A DNA stretch of 64,000 bases from Cephalotus follicularis (taxonomy: Eukaryota; Streptophyta; Magnoliopsida; Oxalidales; Cephalotaceae): NCBI GenBank assembly GCA_001972305.1, contig BDDD01000026.1:124001-188000 (forward strand), read 5' to 3'. Within the stretch, counting starts at the first letter, position 1. The number at the start of each line of letters is the position of its first letter. The position numbers and the translations under genes are program-made. Shown piece by piece: positions 1-11,940 of the stretch. The notes under the pieces were generated by a model. The model made no database searches. It was not told the origin of the DNA and saw nothing but the letters and a program-made list of their open reading frames with translations.

Positions 1-840
1 TCAAAATAGTTCTGAATTCTGAGGATATAGATTATGTCCTAGAGGCCCCTATGCCAGCACTGCCTACCACAGATGCCTCAGCCGAGGACCATGCCATTTA
101 TAAGAAATGGGTAGCAAATGACAAGAAAGTCAGATGCTATTTGATGGCTTCGATGAGCAATACCCTACAAGTGCAGCATGAGACGATGCGAGACTCTAAG
201 GCTATTCTACTACACCTCCGTGAGTTTTACGGATAGAACAGTAGGAATGCTCGGTTCCAGCTCACTACTGAGCTGTATGGCACTAAAATGGCTGAAGGAT
301 CTTCTGTTAATGATAATGTGCTGAAGATGATCAATGTGATTAAACGTCTTGAAGCTCTAGGCATTGTTCAGGATGCTGAATTCTGCCTTCCTTCTCTAGT
401 TTTATGACCAACTTTAACATGAATAGGATTTTAGCTACTTTGGCTGATCTCCTAAACATGCTGAGGGAAGCAGAAGTGAACATGTATAGGGGCAAGGCGC
501 CAGTCATGATGGTAGGGCAGTCCCGTAGGCCCTAGAGGAAGGGCAAGTCAACCTCTGCAAAGGGGAAGGCTAATGGTGGGACGTTACCACCACAACAGGC
601 ATCTTTTAAACCAGGGATAGCCAAACCACCTAGTCAGGGAAAGCAGCAAGCTGTTGATGTGCCAGATACTGCTGCAAGAGTTGCAGATACTGAGGAGAGT
701 ACCTCAGAACCTCCTACTAAGGGACCCTGCTTCCACTGTGGGAAGCCGGGTCATTGGAAAAGGAATTGTGTGAAATTCCTGAAGTCAATTGGCAAAGGTA
801 TGCCCAATTTGTCTTATATAGAGGTGAATATGTATATACT
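1..840 (+). pseudogene. copia gag remnant
   Basis: The reading frame from base 1 through about 236 encodes a copia gag stretch. It contains the motif RCYLMASMSN, typical of the part of gag that drives capsid assembly. A TAG at 234-236 ends it, although the same frame continues with gag-like sequence (NARFQLTTELYG) and further stops occur near 400-530. The start codon is upstream of the window. The C-terminal part continues in another frame into a basic, Pro/Lys-rich stretch and then the zinc knuckle. This is a decayed structural protein gene. Confidence 0.75.
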
Positions 841-1126
841 TGATTCAACTTCTTGGATTTTAGACAGTGGATGTGGTACTCACATATGTTCTAATTTACA
901 GGCCCTCACATATAGAAAAAACCTTGAGAAGGGTGAGGGCGATCTACGACTTGCGGATGGCTCGGTTGTTGAAGCCATAGATGTAGGGTCAGTCATGATT
1001 TTGTTGCCTTCGGGCCAGTGTTTTGTACTTAAACATTACATTTATTCACCTAGTATTTTGCGGAACATCATATCTATTCCGACATTAGATACTGAAGGTT
1101 TTAATATTGTTTTTAAGGACAAGAGC
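659..1126 (+). pseudogene. copia nucleocapsid knuckle and aspartic protease
   Basis: The open frame carries a CCHC zinc knuckle (CFHCGKPGHWKRNC, about 729-770), which binds the element's RNA. It continues into the aspartic protease with the motif WILDSGCGTHIC (about 855-890), whose D-S-G catalytic triad is intact. The frame then runs through typical protease sequence (LRLADGSVVEA, LRNIISIPTLD) and stops being copia-like at about 1127, where another LTR is inserted. The first Met is internal and not a true start. The reading continues beyond the insertion at 3233. Confidence 0.85.
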
Positions 1127-3232
1127 TGTACCTATTCGACAAGATGACCCGATAAGCCATTGGATGGTATATAAACAATCTTATTCCTGATATATGACAC
1201 GTGCTACTTTGTTTATTTTATTTATGGCAATATCACTCATTTTTATCACATAATTGAAGTAGTTTTATATTTCCTTGCTTACACTTGTGTTGCCCTGACA
1301 TGAGGTTGAATGCCAAGAATGGAGGCTGTGAGATTGGCTACCTTATTCCTTATGTTGAAATTAGTTCCAAGTCATAGGTTCACTTTGTGGGCATTAGTGA
1401 ACCGGATAGACTTGCGCGTAAGTTGCCTGCTTTTGGAATTGGATGATGGATTCTCTCACTACCATCTGGGACAGTAGGGAAAATACGGGGTGCGCCCTGG
1501 AAGCGTGTACACTGAACTGGACCCGCGTAGGAGACACTATTTGGATGGTTGCTATTCTCTTGTCAGTAGTGACTCCTACTTTTTGCAGTTGTGTATAAGT
1601 GCTAGTCACTTAGCGAGTTTTTAAACTCGTCTGATCCTTACACCTGAGCGACTGCTCTATATTGTATGGAGACGGTTATACTTTGATCTCCACCTTACCC
1701 GGTTCTTGCGTAGGGCTGGAAATCGGGTGGTCTTTGGCTATATCATGGTCTGATTATACTGTGGACTTATGAAATCTTTGGCCAAGGTTTAGGTGGCCTG
1801 AAAATTAGATTTTTGGAGAGTCTACCAAAGGTCCTAGTGATGATCAGATATTTTAAGCATTGAGGTATGATCTAGGGTTGACACATATTCTTACCCTAGA
1901 CCTCAATCGGGGCCAAGTATGATAAGGGATTATAGTACCCACGAACCGGCAACTTAGAAAATCTCGCATTACGGCGGTGTGTAATAAATTATGGGAAAAT
2001 TAATTAGATTAATTTTTCCCATCTGGATAATATCGGATATTATTCCATGAGCATTTAAATAGGCCTGAGACTATTTAGAATGGCTTAACCGAACCCTAGG
2101 GGCATTTCGGTAATTTATGAACATCACTGATTATAACCGAGATTTTACTAGGGTCCCTGCCCAATAATGATTAGTTCATAAATATGTTGGGCATATTAAG
2201 TCTTGGTGAAATTTATAAAATCAAATATCGGTTAGGTGGATTTTGTAAATTGTGGAAACACATTTGCTTGATCTTACTTAATCAATATTCGAAGGGATAT
2301 GTAACATCATTAAAATGAGTTGGACTCATTTGAATAAAAGTTAGACTTAATTTGTTTAACTAGCCTTCAAAGCGTCAACGCTTTTGTCAATGCCTTATGG
2401 AAAGGCGTCGACGCTTAGCTGTCTAAGAGTCAGCGCTTATAGAAAAGCGTCGACACTTAGAACAGCAACGTGGGTGCCATATGTGGGTGTGCGACATGTG
2501 AGATTCTCTCTCTCACTCACAGCGTGTTTTTCTCCTGTCTGAGCTTAATGGGAGCACGTTGGGATCATGCTTTGAGGATTCCTTAGAGGAAGGAGCATGA
2601 TCACCACTTGGTGGAAGACATGTAACGTGAGAGAGAGAATTGGGGGCTGGCACAAAACCAGAAAAATGCATAAGCCAGACAAGATTTTTGATCAGTTTTT
2701 GCTAGGCAATTTTCTGAGCACACCTAGAGTGATTTCCTTTCATGGTTTTCTTCACCATGTTGGTTGCTTATCTAGGGTGGATTGTCATTATCTATCTTAG
2801 TTGATCCTAATATTCTCTTGGTGAGTTTTGTGATAGAGAGAGTGGAAAAACAGAGGGCTGTTTTTGCAGTGAAGGTTTTTGCTGCTCGGTGGAACCTATT
2901 GCTTAGAGCAGTATGGGTTGGACGATGAGGAGAATGTAGAGGGAGTCTTCGTAAGCATGAAGCAGCAAAGACGAAGGAGCCATCACCGAATGATAAACTC
3001 CTTCTGTCTCTCTTTGTTGCCATGATAGTGTATCACCTTTGCATGTATAGGTGATTCCAATTCAACTATGCCTATGTTGTTGTGTTCCTTGTGACCCACG
3101 TTGCTAAATTTGACCTGTTTGTTGGTGTTAGAAGTTTTTTTTTCCACTGCCATGTTATAGAAATTTTTTAATTGCACCTTGTTACACCCCATGGTCCAAT
3201 TCGGCTCCAGGAATGTTCTACCATTCCAAACA
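1127..3232 (+). mobile_element. Copia-type LTR inserted between protease and integrase of copia 1
   Basis: This stretch separates protease from pre-integrase sequence that should be only a few codons apart. It begins TGTACC and ends TTCCAAACA. At about 1360-1540 it resembles the other large copia LTRs here (AGTCATAGGTTCACTTTG, then a GGATGGATT region, GGGGTGCG and ACTGAACTGGACCC). No matching 5-bp duplication is visible (AGAGC on the left, GTATC on the right), so the ends are uncertain by several bases. No PBS or coding sequence is seen, so I read it as a solo LTR. It carries a GTCGAC palindrome array at 2370-2459. Confidence 0.6.
2370..2459. repeat. GCGTCGACGC-type palindrome array in copia LTR
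   Basis: Four degenerate copies lie within 90 bp: AAGCGTCAACGCTT (2370), AGGCGTCGACGCTT (2403), GAGTCAGCGCTT (2427) and AAGCGTCGACACTT (2445). The spacing is 20-35 bp and the sequence between copies is unrelated. The best copy has the 10-bp palindrome GCGTCGACGC with three CpGs. Confidence 0.8.
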
Positions 3233-4516
3233 GTATCATTTTAATGAATGATGTTATATATGCAAAATGTTTCCTTCATAAAGGATTGTATGTATTGAAT
3301 AGACATGAGATTGTTTTCAATATGCAAAAAGACAATAAAAGAAAGAGAGATGAAACTAATCCATCTTACCTATGGCACTGCAGACTTGGTCATATTGGTG
3401 AGAAAAGAGTACGCCGGTTGATGTTAGATGAATACTACGATTTTTCAGAGTATCAACCGTTTCCAACTTGTGAACCATGTCTCAAAGGCAAAATGACCAA
3501 ATCTCCCTTCATAGGGAAAGGGAAAAGGTCCCTAGAACTGTTGGGTCTAGTGCACACTAATGTGTGTGGACCGATGATAGTGGATGCCAGAATTGGATAT
3601 TCCTACATCATAACCTTTACGGATGATCATTCTCATTTTGGTTATTTGTACCTGATGAGGCACAAATCTGAAGCTTTTGAAAAGTTCAAAGAATTCAGAC
3701 AAGAAGTAGAGAAGCAGACGGTAAAAGTCTAAAGACTCTTCCATCAAATCAAGGTGGAGAGTATCTGTCAACTGGGTTCTTAAATTATCTCAGCGATAAT
3801 GGGATTGTCTCTCAGGGACGCCTCCTGGAACATCACAGCATAATGGTGTGTTTGAAAGGAGAAATCGCACCTTGGTTGACATGGTGCGCAACATGATGAG
3901 TGATGCTGGACTTCCACTATCTTTCTTGGGTTATGCCTTGGAGACTGCTGTTCTCATACTGAACAGGACTCCAACAAAATCTACTCCCAAGACTCTATAT
4001 GAGATACGGAACGAGAGGAAACCCAATCTTAGTTATCTGAGAATATGGGGCTGCACTGAATATGTCAAGCAGGAAGCAGCAGATAAATTGGACTCTAGGT
4101 ACATAAAATGTAAACTTGTGGGATATCCTAAAGAAACAAGAGGATATTATTTCTATTACCCACCTAACAACAAAGTGTTTGTAGCAAGGCAAGCTACCTT
4201 TCTTGAGAAGGACTTCCTGTTAGAAGATCGTAGTGGGAGCATAATAGAGTTGGATGAGCGATCCCCAGAACCACGAGTTGAGGACCTTTCCACTCTTGTT
4301 CATAATGATGAGCTTGAAACATCAGTGGCCATACACACACAACGTCTGCGTAGAACTACCCGGTTACCTAGGGAACCTGCGAGATACTATGGTAGTTTTC
4401 TCACTGAAGGAACCCAAGAGGTAAATCTCATGAACGATGATCCGGCTAACTACAAAGAATCCATATGTGCTATGGACTCGGAGAAATGGCTTAGTGCCAT
4501 GAATTTCGAAATGTAA
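3233..4516 (+). pseudogene. copia integrase with mutated catalytic residues
   Basis: Integrase inserts the element's DNA copy into the host chromosome. The GAG-pre-integrase segment has the HHCC-like zinc region (LWHCRLGHIGEKR to CEPCLKGKMTKSPF, about 3370-3510). The catalytic core follows. Its first Asp reads Asn (VHTNVCGP, AAT at 3559-3561), and the second also reads Asn (SNQGGEY, AAT at 3747-3749). The Glu is kept (ERRNRTL, about 3850). Both changes are G-to-A on the coding strand, which fits deamination of methylated cytosine on the other strand. A stop at 3732 and a frameshift near 3740-3848 split the gene. The C-terminal region is recognisable (RGYYFYYPPNNKVFVARQATFLEKD). Confidence 0.9.
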
Positions 4517-4519
4517 TCC

Positions 4520-5210
4520 ATGTACTCCAATCAAGTTTGGAATCTAGTGGATGCACCCAAAGGGGTTAAACCCTTAGATTGCAAATGGATTTTTAAAAGG
4601 AAGGTTGGAGACGACGGGAAGGTGAAGACCTTAAAAGCTAGGCTCGTAGCCAAGGGCTACAATCAACGGGAAGGGATTGATTATGAGGAAAATTTCTCTT
4701 CCATAGCCATGCTTAAATACATTCGGATTTTACTTGCTATAACTGCACATCTTGACTATGAGATATGGTAAATGGATGCGAAAACTACCTTTCTCAATGG
4801 AAATATTGATGAAGACATATATATGACCAGCATGAGGGTTTCATATCCACTGGTGAGGACCAAAAAGTGTGCAAGCTTCTAAAGTCCATTTATGGACTAA
4901 AGCAAGCTTCGAGAAGCTGGAACATTTGATTCGATGAAACGATCAAAGAGTTTGGTTTCATAAAGAGTCGAGATGAACCATGTGTGTACAAAAAGCTTAG
5001 TGGGAGCTCAGTGACCTTTGTGGTCTTGTACGTTGACGACATTCTCCTTACAGGAAATGATGTGATCATGTTGTCTAACGTAAAGGCCTGGTTATCCACA
5101 GTTTTCTCCACGAAAGACTTGGGAGAAGCTTCATATATCCTGGGTATAAAGGTCTATAGGGATAGATCAAGAAGGATGATAGGGTTATCCCAGTCATTGT
5201 CATTGACAGA
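4520..5210 (+). pseudogene. copia reverse transcriptase
   Basis: Family-typical sequence runs from WNLVDAPKGVKPLDCKWIFKRK (about 4540) through KARLVAKGYNQREGIDYEE to the catalytic box VVLYVDDILLTGND (about 5020-5055), whose YVDD is intact. A stop at about 4769 and frame changes between 4770 and 4984 break the fingers-palm region. Downstream, LGEASYILGIKVYRDRSR marks the thumb. The enzyme would copy the element's RNA into DNA inside virus-like particles, but this copy cannot produce it whole. Confidence 0.9.
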
Positions 5211-5797
5211 GTGATGGAGCATTTTGGCATGGAAAATTCCAAGAGAGGTTACTTGCCTCTATGTCAAGGGATTTCACATTCCAAGCAGATGTCTCCCAAG
5301 ACAGCTGAGAAAAGACAAAGGATGATGCGTATTCCTTATGCTTCAGAAATTGGAAGTTTCATGTATGCTACGCTTTGCACTAGGCCAAATATCGCCTATG
5401 CTGTAAGTGTTAAAATCAGATATCAGTCAGATCTAGGTGAGCAACACTGGAAGGCTGTCAAAGATATCCTCAACTACCTTAACAAAACTAAGGATTTATT
5501 CTTGATGTATGGAGAAAAAGGTTTGAACATCGAGGGTTATACAGACTCTAATTTTCAAACAGATTTGGATGATTCAAAGTCTACCTCGGGGTTTTTGTTC
5601 AACTTGAATGGTGGAGCAGTGAGCTGGAAGAGTTTCAAGCAGCCTACCACTGTAGATTTAGTGACAGAAGCTGAATACATTGCGGCATTTGAACCTTCCA
5701 AGGAAGGTGTATGGATGAAGAAGTTCATCGAAGATTTGGGTGTAGTTCCTGTGATTGATGATCTGGTATCTATGTACTGTGATAACAATAGAGCGAT
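5211..5797 (+). pseudogene. copia RNase H, N-terminal portion
   Basis: RNase H removes the RNA strand during reverse transcription. Visible landmarks are ASEIGSFMYATLCTRPNIAYAV (connection), GYTDSNFQTDLDDSKSTSGF (catalytic Asp region), VTEAEYIAA (the usual TEAEY box) and MYCDNNRAI. The frame is broken at 5798 by a solo LTR insertion immediately after the DNNRAI codons. The rest of the domain resumes at 8451. Confidence 0.9.
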
Positions 5798-8450
5798 TGT
5801 CACACCCTGTTATTCCATTACATAGACAAGCATATATGGTGATATCAGAATAAAATAATAATCCATCATTCCATTCAACATTTCATAATAAGCGGAAGCA
5901 TTCATATCTGGATTATAAAATAAAAGTCATCCGCACGCAGCCCATACTACGTGCTTATACAATCCAGCAATTATCCTTGTACATAAGGAGTAAAACAACA
6001 GCACGGAGTGTGAACGTTCATTATAATTACAATACAAAATAAAATAACAACCTTAAGTAGATCAAAGCTCTCCAAGCTTCAACAATGCCTTCCCGAATGC
6101 CTTCACTTAATCTGAAATTGTAGGGGTTAGACGTTGTCCTCACTTGGCTAAGTAGGAAGATAATGCATGATAAGGAATATATAAATGCAACATGCATGAC
6201 AATTTATATAAAATAGCATTTGTAAATATTCCAACATAGAAGCAATCATGCCAAGTGGCCATAGAAAGTACAATGCAAGAATATCGCACAAGGGTATAAT
6301 CAATCAGTACAGTGGTTTGGGTATCACATGTCGCTAACTCCTAGCACCAACTGTGCACCACCTATCTATCACCCTTCACTCCGAAGATGATAGATCAGGT
6401 CAGTTACTACTGGCATTAGCGGGCAGTTTAACAATCAAGATCTGAATTGTAGACAGTTTGGGTGGATACTCTAGCCAACTCCTGGCACATAGGACCACCT
6501 CCGTAGCCAGTGATGTCTCCTATCACTCGACTAACGGCAATAGCATAGACAATCAATTCAATCAATTCAGTAGTAATATTACATAAGTTTTAAAATGTAA
6601 TATAGGGTTGTTTTCTTTTGAAACATTTAACAATTCAGTAATCGTACGTCTCATAGGAGGAAAACGATATTCAGTACAGTAACAGTGCCTCGCATTGGAG
6701 GAAAAACAGTAATCATTAAGTTTCATTTGAAAATGATAATTGAAATCATTAATGGTGCATATAGCACTTAGTTGGTTCAATCCCTTGAAAGCAATGGAAC
6801 AGTAGTGTTTATGAACACCCACTAGTATATACTAATTATAACAGTAGCATATACAGCAAAATAGTAATGAACAATAGCAATTATGGGAAAATTAATAAAG
6901 CCATTAGCATACCCTAGTCATTCGTGCACAACTCTCACAAGGAGTGCATACGTTGTTTAATTTATGAAATGTAATTGTATAAGGCCAGGACTGACTGTTA
7001 CAGTCATCCATATGGAGGCCAGGTTAATTACATTCAAATTGAGGCCTAAACAGAACCTATATCATAATTTAATCCTAGGACAGTCGACTGCTCTCTAGAA
7101 CAGTCGGTTGTTTTGATTGGGTAGTCGACTTTTTGCTCTTAACAGTCGACTGGATTGATTGAGTAGTCGACTGCCAAGAAGAACAGTCGACTGCTTTGCC
7201 CAGAAATTGGCAGGCAGCAGCAGGGTATGTATATTCAATGTCCAAATACTAACTCAATCAACACATGCAATCAAACAGAAATTAACCATACATGATATGC
7301 ATATTATATCTTCAAAAACATGTCATTACCCCTACCTTAAAATGCTATCCCGAAATCAATTTGGATTGATTTCTCTCTTTGAGCTCCCAAATTCTTCAAC
7401 AACTCAATCTTCCAATTTTCCAGCAATTCAATCTATTCATTGCATGTTTACGGATATATGCATTACTACCAGTAAGTTTCAGTAACCTTCTCATTACAAC
7501 TACAAGTTCCAACAGTAGCTTATCAATAGTTCATTAAGCCTCCATTTGTACATTTAAGAACATCTCTCCACTAATCAACTCCAATTTCAGCAAGTATTAA
7601 GTTTGCATGTTACAAAAGGTATGTATAGAGGGTGATTAGTATACATATACCTATTGACAACCATAACAGCAGCCATGATTCGAATTAGAGGCTTACAATT
7701 TCAACTCTTCTTTGAACCATTTACCAATTCTATTTCAATTCAAACTTATCAACTCTTAATCATGTTAACAGAAGATATGGATATCTAATCCTAGTCTGTT
7801 TTCCTAGCTATTAACTATAACAACATTAAGGAATTCGGATTAGTGACTTACCAGGAGAATCAAAGCTTCACTCTCCTTGAACACTCTAACATGCAAGCTC
7901 CAAGAAAATCTTTTCTCTCCTTCAATTCCTTCTCCTCAGTCTTTTCTATCACTCAAATAAGCTCTTCATAGCTGATATAAAGGCTTAGAGTCTTAGAATT
8001 CGTTAGGATCCCATTAACTCTACCTTCCCTCTTTTCCTTCTCTCTCTCACATGCACCTCTCCTCACTCTTTCTCTTCTGTTTTTGCAGGTTGCAGGTTTG
8101 CAAATCTTGCAGAAGAAATAGAGGACATGCAAGGCACTCCTCTTGCATGTTATGGTCGTTGGTGACACGCATCCCTCATGCATGCCACGATTAGAACACT
8201 TGTCATCAGTATCTCTATGCATGCCAGACGCCTGTTCTGCGAATCAACCAGTCGACTGTTACCCTGTGATAGTCGGCTGTTGAGCTGGTTTTAGGGTTCC
8301 TTAAGTTTGTTTTACCAAATTGTATCTCAATTCAACCCAAGCATTCACTAATCACAACTATTATGATAATAGTACAAATAATCTCAATTAAAATGTATAT
8401 TTTATTTAAAATTGGAGCAATATACATTAATTGAAATTGCGGTTATTACC
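5798..8450. mobile_element. Solo LTR (TGTCACACC...TATTACC family) inside copia RNase H
   Basis: The insertion begins TGTCACACCCTG and ends GGTTATTACC. It is flanked by GCGAT (5793-5797) and GCAAT (8451-8455), a 5-bp duplication with one mismatch, and removing it restores the RNase H frame. The start, the GCGGAAGCA block (about 5890), the CAGCCCATACTACGTGCTTA block and the AAAAACATGTCAT block (about 7315) all match the LTR at 61877-64000, so they are related families. There is no PBS, PPT or coding sequence, so this is a solo LTR. Transcription strand is uncertain; a minus-strand TATA-like site (TTTATATC) near 7975-7985 hints at minus. Confidence 0.85.
7083..7192. repeat. CAGTCGACTG-type palindrome array in solo LTR
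   Basis: Six copies of CAGTCGACTG or close variants (one has GTCGGT) lie in about 110 bp, 18-25 bp apart, in otherwise AT-rich sequence. Two further copies stand alone at about 8250-8280 near the right end. In the related LTR at 61877-64000 the corresponding region holds the GCGTCRACGC spelling instead. Confidence 0.85.
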
Positions 8451-8455
8451 GCAAT

Positions 8456-8655
8456 AGCGTAGGCCAAGGAACCAAGATCACACTCAAAATCTAAATACAT
8501 TCTCAGGCGCTTTCACCTTATACGTGAGATCGTTGACCGTGGAGATATAAAAGTGGAACGCTTTCCAGGAGAAGACAACACTGGAGACCCTCTTACTAAA
8601 GCATTATCAAAGGCGGTCTTTGATCGACACCTAGATGTCGTGGGTGTGGGACACT
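8456..8655 (+). pseudogene. copia RNase H, C-terminal portion
   Basis: This is the continuation of RNase H after the solo LTR. In shifting frames it encodes the conserved AKEPRSH region, then FHLIREIVDRGDIKVERFP, then GEDNTGDPLTKALSKAVFDRHLDVVGVGH, the normal end of copia pol. A TAG falls just after the insertion site. The 3' LTR starts 33 bp downstream. Confidence 0.85.
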
Positions 8656-8687
8656 AAGACAACTGGCTTTAGTCCTTAGTGCAAGAT

Positions 8688-10434
8688 TGTGTGAGATAAA
8701 GTCCTGTAAGCCAGTGCTGAGCTTGTATTTACTATATCTTGTATATAAATTCAATAAAGATGTTTATATTTTATCTTTGGCTGTGAGTTCATTTCTTTAA
8801 TGCGTGATTAAATGATAAATGAATGTCCTGGAATAAAGTTACAGAACCAGGTTCATGATGAGATCATGATGTGAGAATTGGAATCTCGGTATACTTTATT
8901 TCGAATCTTCCCGGTCATAGGATTGACACTCAGGGCATGATCAATCCGGATAGACCAACACGTACTGTCAGATCAGTAAGTTGAGGGTGACTGATCTCAC
9001 ACCACTGGCATGGTTGATGCTATGACAACTACGTGGGTTCTCATTAATGAGTTCACTGAAGGTGACCATTGATAGAATTTCTGTATGGAGTTTCACTTAC
9101 ATGCTAGATAGAATTCTAGTTTTACAGCAGTTCATGTGGTCCTTGCACATGAGCCGTCACTGGATATCTTGTGCATAGAGTGTTGTGTTTTGATGGTGCT
9201 TAAATACATATTCAATGAAGTGTATACATGCATTAGTTGGACACAGTACGCTTATGTATGGAGGTATGTGAGCGCGCAATAATGAATCCATTGCTTCTAG
9301 TAAAAGAAGATTTTTCTCAAGATGATTTTGGTTAGCAATTAAGTACCTGGCCAGGCTAGCTACGATATCAAGAGTGTGATATCGTTGGTTGAATATTAGA
9401 GGGGCACCTCTAATATTTTTAAGGGTGACGAAAGATAGTCATGAGGCTAAAGATTAAATTATTGGGGTCTGACATAATCCGTACCCTAGATTTAATCAGA
9501 GCATTGTCAATGGAGGGACTATACGTGCATGTACCTGTAAATAGTGGTTCACAGATAATTCATATTACCTAGAGGTCGTTATGCATTGCTAGATGTCGAT
9601 GTCGACCAGTAGGGTGCCTGAGATTAAATTGATGAATTAATCTTGGAAGAAAAGAATTAAAAGAGTTTTAATTCGAAATGTTCGAGATAATATTTTTTAT
9701 GTGATAATAAATATTTAATCGGATAATCATGAGTGTCACGATATAATCCTATGACCAGCGTAATAGTGAACCCATAGGGTCACACACAATACAGGATGAT
9801 ATTTTTGACACCGTGCGAGAGAAAAATAATTAGAATATTATTTTCTAATTATATTTAATGAGATTAAATATTCTTAATGTGATTAAGGAAAGAAAGTATT
9901 CTTTATGGAAAAAAGAAATCTAAAAAGGGAAAGAATGGCTATTTATGTTAAATGGTATATTTAACTAAAATAGTAGATTGAGACATAAGTTTTACGCGTT
10001 TTTATCTAGCAATAAAAACAGTAAAACATGTCTTTTTCTCTGGTAAGTAAGTCAAACATTCTCTTCCTCTCTCTCTTATGTTTTTTCTTTGGTTCTTTTA
10101 AGAACAAAAAGAAAAACACTGTACATAGAAATCAAGAGTTGAAAAGCTTGAGAAGCTTGGTGTTGGAAATAAAGGCTTGCTGTGGATACCTTGGAGGCCT
10201 GTTGTTCTTGAAGGCTAGAACCAGTAACAACAAAGAAGGAGCTGCTTCGTTTTGTGAGTATATTCCGCCTACTCCTTATTGTTTTATATATGTTTTTCTA
10301 ACTGTATATACATGCACAAATGATCATGGGATTGAACTTCATGGTTTGATTATCATGAGATGATAATGGTTTTGCATTAGGATTGCAAGCATCTAGATTT
10401 TAAATGTTGTTTAAATCACCATAAGGTTCCAACA
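8688..10434 (+). mobile_element. 3' LTR of copia 1
   Basis: The LTR begins TGTGTGAG directly after a weak polypurine tract (GCAAGAT, 8681-8687) that follows the end of pol, and ends TTCCAACA at 10434. Its first 300 bp resemble the LTR fragment at 25050-25391 read on the minus strand (AAGTCCTGTAAGC, GATGAGATCATG). The length is about 1.75 kb. An open stretch at 10028-10363 is LTR sequence and not a gene. Confidence 0.8.
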
Positions 10435-11390
10435 GCCTCCACTTCCTCGAATTCTCTCATACACTCAATGAAGTCTTTCTCAAAATTAATGTCAAAATAA
10501 GAGTCAATGGTGTCAGGAATCGAACGTATCACGTAAACCTCATCGTAGTCGGCTGGATGCTTTCCCAAGCGGAAGGTGTTGAAATCCATTGACGATTTTC
10601 CAAAACTCAACTTCATGAGACCATTTCGGCAATTAATTAAAGCATTACTCGTGGCCAAGAATAGTCTACCAAGGATAAGTAGGATTTGATCTTTTATATT
10701 CGCAACAGGTTGGGAATCTAAAACGACAAAGTCGACAGGGAATAAAAACTCACCAACCTTTATCAAAACATCCTAAATTTTCCCTCTTGGTACTTTTACC
10801 GACCTATCAGCTAATTTCAATGTCATCGTGGTCGGGCCCAATTTGCCTAAACCCAGTCGTTCAAAAATTGAAGAAGGCAACAAATTCTTACGTGCTCCTA
10901 AATCGAGCAAGGGATGTTCAATTTTGGTATTGCCAATCACACAAGAGATTGTCGGTCAGCCAGGATCTTTATACTTTTGAACTTTTGGTTGCGAAATAAT
11001 CGCGGTGATATCGGCTACTAAGAAAGCCTTTTTCGGAGTTTGAAGGATCCTCTTTTTAGTGCATAAGTGTTTTAGGACTTTTGCGTAAGAGGGCACATGA
11101 GCAATGGCCTCTAACAATGGAATGTTGATTTGGATTTTCTTAAATGTTTCAACTATCTTTTCCACTGCTGGGGCTTTCTTACTTTGCAATCTTTTTGGAA
11201 AAGGAGCTGGGGGATCATATGAACATTCGCATACCATCACTGGTTATTCCTTCTTCTTCCTCGTTATTTTCGTCTCACACACTTGAATTCGTTGGTTGCA
11301 CAAAGGAGTTAACCAATGGTTCATTTAATCTTTCTTGCATCGATTACTCTTCCAACTGCTCGCTCACATTTTCGGTTTGATTCACTGGTT
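10435..11390 (-). pseudogene. Athila-like aspartic protease region
   Basis: Minus-strand frames give the linker PAPFPKRLQSKK...INIPLLEAIAHVPSYAKVLK typical of Athila polyproteins. The protease follows: LLDLGARKNLLP, where LDLGA is the usual active-site box of this lineage, LGLGKLGPTTMTLKLADRSVKVPRG, FPVDFVVLD and the flap-end LILLGRLFLATSNALINCRNGLMKLSFG. A stop after KYKDPG (about 10956) breaks the frame. The 3' side is truncated at 10435 by the copia 1 LTR, so reverse transcriptase and integrase are not in this window. Confidence 0.85.
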
Positions 11391-11775
11391 TGTGATGACC
11401 CGTCCCTCAAGGTAACCACCATGGACGAATCGTTTGGCAGGAAGGAGGAATTTCCCATCTCCTCTAAGCCAAAACAACGCCAAAACACATGGCAGGGAAG
11501 AAATAAAACAGGAAATGGCATAACTGTAAATAACCCTTATACAAAACCATTCCAAAACTCACCGTTTAACAAAGGAAACACGCACCACAACCACTGCCCA
11601 AACGCACCATTCCACTAAAGGAACATGCCAGGGGAGGGAGCCAGGTCAGAGAACGCAACACTACATCTTGCCAGGGGTCCCGGGCAGGGATGCCAACACC
11701 ACACAACACGACACGACAAACACAAGCCAGGCCTGCACCACCATCCTAAGACATGCCTTCCCCGGATGAGCCATC

Positions 11776-11940
11776 CTCGGGCATGTCCTCACTGGACGAC
11801 TAACCTTGGATATGTCCTCCCCGGGCCCGGGCATGACCTCCCTGGGCATGCCTCCCCGGGCATGACCTCCCCGGGCATGACCTCCTTGGGCATGTCATCC
11901 CTAGGTACGTCCTCCTCGGGCATGTCCTCCCCGGACAACA
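11776..11940. repeat. CCCGGGCATG short-period array in solo LTR
   Basis: About nine units of roughly 16 bp occur, with core (C)CGGGCATGNCCTCC. Several contain the palindromes CCCGGG or GGGCATGCC. The stretch is GC-rich within an AT-rich LTR. Open frames over it on both strands are low-complexity artefacts. Confidence 0.8.

Larger units (their letters stand above)
1..10434 (+). mobile_element. Ty1/copia retrotransposon 1, right part with 3' LTR
   Basis: The order of recognisable domains is gag, CCHC knuckle, protease, integrase, reverse transcriptase, RNase H, 3' LTR, which is the Ty1/copia order. The window opens inside gag, so the 5' LTR lies upstream. The element is interrupted by a copia LTR (1127-3232) and a solo LTR (5798-8450). 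Its 3' LTR ends in TTCCAACA at 10434, directly against Athila-like protease sequence, so this copy inserted into the Athila-like element. The target-site duplication would be GCCTC (10435-10439), but its partner is outside the window. Stops, frameshifts and two changed integrase residues mean it cannot make its own proteins. Confidence 0.9.

Noticed and set aside
1127..3232. Perfect target duplication for the LTR in copia 1
   Set aside because: AGAGC and GTATC do not match and the restored reading frame does not fit either simple boundary, so I give no duplication.
10028..10363. ORF of 111 codons with a hydrophobic N-terminus resembling a signal peptide
   Set aside because: Lies inside the copia 1 3' LTR and has no homologue I recognise; hydrophobicity comes from T-rich DNA.
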